From Nonomuraea sp. NBC_00507 (GTDB lineage Bacteria > Actinomycetota > Actinomycetes > Streptosporangiales > Streptosporangiaceae), in NCBI RefSeq assembly GCF_036013525.1, contig NZ_CP107853.1, forward strand, positions 868,001 to 932,000: DNA of 64,000 nt, read 5' to 3'. Position 1 is the stretch's first letter. Each line of letters starts with the position of its first letter. Below the pieces are notes generated by a model. The model was given only the letters and a program-made list of their open reading frames with translations. It searched no databases and was not told the DNA's origin. Shown piece by piece: positions 60,507 through 64,000 of the stretch. The translations under genes and the position numbers were made by a program.

Positions 60507-61973
60507 TCACCTCCCTTCCGCACTGGTGACCATGGATGCGATCTCGTCACGGGCCACGGCGGCATACTCGCGGGCTTTGGCGGCGGCGGTGACCGCCAGG
60601 AGAGCGTCTGCTTGAGTGCGCCAGCCAGTTCCGGCATAAGTCAGCAAGCCGACGATGAGGGTGGTGTCCAGTTCGTCGAAGGTTTCCGCGGTTCGATGTT
60701 GGCGTCGGCGCCAGGTTTGCCGCGCAGCGCGGAGGACTTTGAAGGTGGTGGAGTAACGGCGGCTTTTGGTGGTGAAGTGGCCTCGGAAGCCGAGCATGTG
60801 TGCCCAGCGGCGGAGGGCTTTGAAGTCGTCGTGGGGGTGGTCGCCGAGTGTCCAGGCGGCGCGGATGAGTCGTCCGAGGTGGGTGTGCGGTGGCGCGTAG
60901 ATGTCGAGATTGTTCTCGGTGATGCGCCGGGAGACCGCGCCCACGGCTTCGGTGCTTTTGGTGGCGTATTTGGCCAGGTACGAGGCTACGTGGCCGTCTG
61001 TGATTTCGCCATCGCCGGAGAGCTGGACGTGCCGAATGTCAAGTTGGTCGCCCCAGGTGATGTCCCAGCCGCCTGGTTTGCGCGGGTGGTCGAGGGTGGC
61101 GAACCAGGTGTTGTGTACGGCTTGCTGGAGGGCGTCTTTCAGGTCGTCGGGGGTGATCTCTGGCGGGGGTGGGATGATCGCGTCGTCTGGGTCGTGGCCG
61201 TCGAGGCGGATCAGGGCGTGGAAGTGGACGAGTCCACGTGCTTGGAATTCGGCGACCTTGGCGTAACGGACGACGACCTTGACGCCGAGCTGCTTCGCGC
61301 GACGGTCGAGTATGCGCCGGAGAGTAATCATGGTGCGTCGCCAAAGTTCGGGGGCGTGAGCATTCCAAGCCACGGCGGCGGCGTAGTCGTAGCACTCGGG
61401 ACAGAGGGGCCGGCCGAGGCATCGTTCGTCTTCGCGGTGGATCCTGGCGCAGGAGATTTCGCGTCCGTGGCGGCAGTACTCCCGGTTGCGGCGTGGTCGG
61501 CAGGGGACCTGCTTGCCGCTTTTGGCTGTGCGGCGGGTGTGGACCAGGCCGTAGGAGGGAGCGGTGAGGGTGGCGAAGACTGCGGGGTGTTGGCTGACGG
61601 TGTCGGGAACACCTTTGCCGCCCGCCAGACCGGAGCGGATGAGGTGGTAGGCGTCGCGCTTGTAGACCTGGGAGCAGGCCGGGCATACGGCTTCGCGACG
61701 GTTGCCGCAGGAGGTGTAGAGGATGCCGTCTGGGTGGTCGTTGGTCTGGTGGACATCGATGAGTTCGCCGGTGGGGGCCACGTGGGCGATCTCGCCTTGC
61801 AGTCGTACAGGGTGGGTGCAGCCGCCGGTGGCCATCGCGTCGGATAGCCATTGGTCGTAGTCATCGCGCGCTGCTCGTTGGATCAGGTCGCGCAGGAGGG
61901 GTGTCTCGGCAGTCGCTCCCGGTCCCGAGCCGGTATGTGGTTCGGGGCCGAGGGCGATGGTCGAGGCGGTCAT
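60507..61973 (-). CDS. repSA: Rolling-circle replication initiator (RepSA-like)
   Basis: A 488-residue initiator. Zinc-binding Cys pairs (CPAC near 97-100; CPEC 191-194) precede the HUH motif H250-F-H252 in LVHFHALIRLDG. The catalytic Tyr motif YLAKY has Y332 and Y336. Such proteins nick the element at its origin after excision to replicate it. No origin is marked; it could lie in the reading frame or in the spacer to the left. Confidence 0.9.
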   Translation of the reverse strand: MTASTIALGPEPHTGSGPGATAETPLLRDLIQRAARDDYDQWLSDAMATGGCTHPVRLQGEIAHVAPTGELIDVHQTNDHPDGILYTSCGNRREAVCPACSQVYKRDAYHLIRSGLAGGKGVPDTVSQHPAVFATLTAPSYGLVHTRRTAKSGKQVPCRPRRNREYCRHGREISCARIHREDERCLGRPLCPECYDYAAAVAWNAHAPELWRRTMITLRRILDRRAKQLGVKVVVRYAKVAEFQARGLVHFHALIRLDGHDPDDAIIPPPPEITPDDLKDALQQAVHNTWFATLDHPRKPGGWDITWGDQLDIRHVQLSGDGEITDGHVASYLAKYATKSTEAVGAVSRRITENNLDIYAPPHTHLGRLIRAAWTLGDHPHDDFKALRRWAHMLGFRGHFTTKSRRYSTTFKVLRAARQTWRRRQHRTAETFDELDTTLIVGLLTYAGTGWRTQADALLAVTAAAKAREYAAVARDEIASMVTSAEGR

Positions 61974-62317
61974 GCGGCCTCTACGCAGTCGAGGCAGGTG
62001 CCGTAGCGCTTGGGCAGGCAGTAGCCGACATCCCGCAAGCAGTCCGGGCAGGTGCGGCGGGCTTGCATAGCCCGTTCGAGGGCGACTAGTTGAGCAGTAG
62101 TCGCGGCTCGCTTGGGCTTGGCCTGGTCGATGGCGTACAGGTAAGCGACGCGTTTACCGCGACGCCAGATGATCTGGGCTTGGATGTCTTGGCCGCCAGG
62201 TCGAAGTCCGAGAGCGGCGAGTTGGCGGCGGGTTGCCAGGCCGTTGGGGGCCATTCGGTACGGGTAGGTGGGGATGCCGAATTCGGCTCCGGTGGGGTCC
62301 CAGTAGGTGCGGCTCAT
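61970..62317 (-). CDS. RRQRL-motif zinc-binding protein of AICE
   Basis: A 115-residue protein. TRRQLAALGLRPGG (about 29-42) is the RRQRL-type motif, here RRQLA. A C-terminal zinc ribbon is made of CPDC and CLDC, with an extra Cys in between. It is frequent between repSA and traB in AICEs; function unknown. It overlaps repSA by 4 bp and the next gene by 4 bp. Confidence 0.85.
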   Translation of the reverse strand: MSRTYWDPTGAEFGIPTYPYRMAPNGLATRRQLAALGLRPGGQDIQAQIIWRRGKRVAYLYAIDQAKPKRAATTAQLVALERAMQARRTCPDCLRDVGYCLPKRYGTCLDCVEAA

Positions 62318-62658
62318 TGAGCGTCACCGCCCCAGCGTTGTTGGGCGGCTTGCCGGGTGATGCCGAGGGGGCGGGCGATCTCGGTCCAGGAGTAGCCGCA
62401 GGCGCGCAGGCCCGCGACGGCTTGGGCGATGGTGGTGTCGAGTTCTTGGGCTAAGGCGATGGCGTCGGTGAGTGCTTCGATGTCGCCGGTGGCGATGCGG
62501 CGGCCGTAGGCGCGTATGACGCGTCGGAGGAAGGCGGCGTAGTCGTCGTTTTCGACGACTCGTCGTGGCCGGTTTGCTGTCAATGTCGGCTTGACGCTGG
62601 AATCGCGAAGGATGCCCGGTGTGCTACCGGGTGTGGGGGGAAGGTGGTGGGGTTTCAT
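62314..62658 (-). CDS. Small helix-turn-helix protein of AICE
   Basis: A 114-residue protein. The disordered N-terminus (1-35) precedes a helical middle and a C-terminal HTH (GYSWTEIARPLGITRQAAQQRW, region about 88-109), like the sigma-70 region-4 fold. It may regulate element genes. ATG at 62658 overlaps the traB stop (ATGA). Confidence 0.82.
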   Translation of the reverse strand: MKPHHLPPTPGSTPGILRDSSVKPTLTANRPRRVVENDDYAAFLRRVIRAYGRRIATGDIEALTDAIALAQELDTTIAQAVAGLRACGYSWTEIARPLGITRQAAQQRWGGDAQ

Positions 62659-63494
62659 GCGACCTCCCCGCCGTCGAGGGCGTGAAGGTGGCGGCGGCCT
62701 CGGAGTTGGGCCGCGTAGTTGGCCAGGTAGATGATTTCCTGGTCGGTGAGGTAGGCGGCTTTGATGCGGCGGGGGATGCCGTCTTCGGCGCGGAGCCAGC
62801 CGACGCCGCGTGCTTGGGGGTCGATGGTGGTGGCGGAGTAGCCTCGGTCGGCCCAGCCATGGCCGAGGATGGTGTCGGAGGAGGCTTCGGTGGAGCAGCG
62901 GAAGGCCCACCGGTAGCCGAACAGGTCTCGCATGCTGGTGGGGACGATGTCGGCGGAGGGGCGTTGGGTGGCCTCTACGGGGAGGATGCCGGGGGCGCGG
63001 CCTCGGGCGACGATGTCGCGGTTGAGGGCGTTGAATTCCTTCTGGGCGGCGGGTGTGCCGACCGTGGCGGAGAAGTAGCCGATCTCATCGACGATGACCA
63101 CGTAGGTCGGGAAGTCAAGGTCGGGTGTGATCTTGCGTTTGCCGACCGAGAGTAGCCAGTCGGTGCGGTCGTCGATTTCTCGTTGAAGCCATTTGAAGGT
63201 GTCGATGGCTTCGTCGATGGAGGGGCCGATGAAGCGTTCGGCGCAGTCGCGCCACATGCCGAGTTCGACGCGTTTGCCGTCGACCAGGATCAGGCGGCAA
63301 TCCAGGGATAGAGCTGCGTGCGCGACGATGAGTTGGAGGGCGGCGGACTTACCGGCGCCGGGTTCGCCGCCGATGAGCATGTTGCGCTCGGCCAGGCGGA
63401 CGTGGACGGAGGCTCCGTTTTCGTCCAAGCCGAGGTGGACAGGATCCCAGATGGATAGGGAGCCGACCGGTATGGCAGCGGCTTCAGGTGTCAT
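62655..63494 (-). CDS. traSA: TraB/FtsK-like DNA translocase of AICE
   Basis: A 279-residue FtsK/SpoIIIE-type translocase. Walker A GEPGAGKS is at 43-50, Walker B in VVIVDEIGY, and an Arg-finger-like TQRPSADIV segment follows. It moves double-stranded DNA between mycelia as a single-protein conjugation system (TraB/TraSA). There is no membrane helix in this protein, so the two-TM protein upstream may provide the anchor, by inference. ATG/GTG at 63494 overlaps the zinc-ribbon gene by 11 bases. Confidence 0.91.
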   Translation of the reverse strand: MTPEAAAIPVGSLSIWDPVHLGLDENGASVHVRLAERNMLIGGEPGAGKSAALQLIVAHAALSLDCRLILVDGKRVELGMWRDCAERFIGPSIDEAIDTFKWLQREIDDRTDWLLSVGKRKITPDLDFPTYVVIVDEIGYFSATVGTPAAQKEFNALNRDIVARGRAPGILPVEATQRPSADIVPTSMRDLFGYRWAFRCSTEASSDTILGHGWADRGYSATTIDPQARGVGWLRAEDGIPRRIKAAYLTDQEIIYLANYAAQLRGRRHLHALDGGEVA

Positions 63495-63636
63495 CGTGGG
63501 TCACTCCCCACGCGTTGCGGACCTCGGGGGGCTGGGTCTCCAGTTCTTGGAGGCAGCCGCCGCAGAGACCGTCGTCGGGACGGGGGCCGTACATGGCGTC
63601 TTGGCAACGGACGCAGGCCCATTCGTCGAAGAGCAT
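63484..63636 (-). CDS. 50-residue zinc-ribbon microprotein of AICE
   Basis: A short frame with ATG at 63636: CVRCQDAMYG (CxxC) and CGGCLQELE (CxxC) form a classical zinc ribbon. GGAG lies 8 bases upstream. Overlaps traSA start by 11 bases. Likely DNA- or protein-binding; function unknown. Confidence 0.75.
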   Translation of the reverse strand: MLFDEWACVRCQDAMYGPRPDDGLCGGCLQELETQPPEVRNAWGVTHDDT

Positions 63637-63739
63637 GATGGGTTCTCCGTTTCGGGGTGTGGAAGGGGAAGCCCTCGCGCCTGTGTGGCACGAGGCGTCG
63701 AGGGCTTGCCCGTGTGCGTGGTGATCGGCCCCGGAAGGG

Positions 63740-64000
63740 TTAGGCGTCCGAGGAGGCTTGGTTCTGCCTGTCGCGGATGAGGGGGACGATCGTGGTGGAG
63801 GCCGCCAGAGTGTCGCGGCGGATGATGTCGAGGGTGACCAGGTGGGTCCAGCGAGGGTTGACCTGCACCCGTGCATCACGGGCGTAGCAGGCGGTGCGGA
63901 TTTCGCTGATGTGCGCTTCGATGTCCTCGACGCAGATTCCGGCGCGTAGCCAGAGGTGGGCGCGTTCGCCCACGCTGGTGGGGCGGATCCACAGGATCAG
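63740..64000 (-). CDS. Membrane protein of AICE, 3' part only (cut by the edge)
   Basis: The C-terminal part (about 87 residues visible) of a protein homologous to 3162-3809: L-I-L-W-I-x-P-T-x-x-G-E-R then AGICVEDIEAHISEIRTACYARDARVQ and a VTLDIIRRDTL strand. The frame is open to the window edge, and the N-terminal membrane helices lie beyond it. It sits upstream of traSA with a 103-bp spacer, in the place AICEs usually have such a protein. An internal GTG at 63973 is not the start. Confidence 0.85.
   Translation of the reverse strand: MILWIRPTSVGERAHLWLRAGICVEDIEAHISEIRTACYARDARVQVNPRWTHLVTLDIIRRDTLAASTTIVPLIRDRQNQASSDA

Larger units (their letters stand above)
59016..64000. mobile_element. 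pSAM2-type integrative and conjugative element (AICE), left part
   Basis: From the tRNA-Pro end the element carries, on the minus strand, int, xis, repSA, an RRQRL zinc protein gene, an HTH gene, traB/ftsK, a zinc-ribbon gene and a membrane protein gene cut by the edge. This is the standard AICE core of replication, excision and conjugation. All the stop/start junctions from 60310 to 63494 overlap or nearly so, which implies one transcript. The distal att site, the Kor regulator and the Spd genes should lie beyond 64000. Confidence 0.9.

Overview
The window comes from a high-GC actinomycete. Synteny and gene content suggest the Streptosporangiales (Nonomuraea/Streptosporangium-like), but I infer this from recognised families, not from a search. 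Most genes have 70-75% GC codons, GTG starts are common, several starts look leaderless, and actinobacterial markers are present (DUF397/XRE-DUF5753, BldG, WblA, Crp, Tad locus, K+-independent H+-pyrophosphatase).

Left part (1-12 kb): the edge of a lipoprotein gene, a CatR/FurA-like Fur regulator, an XRE-DUF5753/DUF397 pair with two copies of an 11-bp palindrome upstream, and a two-gene relic (2947-3809). The membrane protein of that relic is a diverged copy of a gene of the integrative element at the far right edge. Then come a molybdopterin oxidoreductase with an HD hydrolase and a DUF2231-Rieske protein, an NmrA-like reductase, a TauE/SafE permease, an SPFH protein and a lone ABC ATPase.

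Middle (12-29 kb): a 1106-residue Ser/Thr kinase with a repeat-rich linker, one membrane segment and a seven-bladed WD40 sensor domain. Two paralogous small secreted proteins bracket a GAF histidine kinase/response regulator pair and an SDR-QueA pair. SerB, SixA with a 38-residue membrane protein, HppA, and the BldG/anti-sigma pair divergent from a DUF1998 helicase follow.

29-58 kb: the conserved actinobacterial block known in Mycobacterium tuberculosis as roughly Rv3649-Rv3683. It holds the helicase, a Tad pilus/secretion operon (ssd, tadA, tadB, tadC, DUF4244 pilin, TadE, TadG-like) in reverse order on the minus strand, a Fic-like protein, acs, an Rv3669-like membrane protein, an epoxide hydrolase, a MarP-like protease, Nudix, nth, crp, an MBL/Nudix pair, RidA, DUF4177, two ArsA/Get3-like ATPases, wblA, a class A PBP, YqeY and a metallophosphoesterase. 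This part is ordinary core chromosome.

Right end (58.9-64 kb): a tRNA-Pro(CGG) used as attachment site by a pSAM2-type actinomycete integrative and conjugative element (AICE). It encodes an integrase, an excisionase, a RepSA-type rolling-circle initiator, an RRQRL zinc protein, a small HTH protein, a TraB/FtsK translocase, a zinc-ribbon microprotein and a membrane protein cut by the window edge. Genes overlap by a few bases, as in one polycistronic unit. The distal end lies outside the window.

The most unusual signals are the AICE relic pair, the two secreted paralogues with a shared C-terminal signature, an unbroken TadG-like frame with no ordinary start codon beside an 8.6-copy heptamer repeat, and in-frame 27-bp and 30-bp repeats inside the helicase and the kinase.
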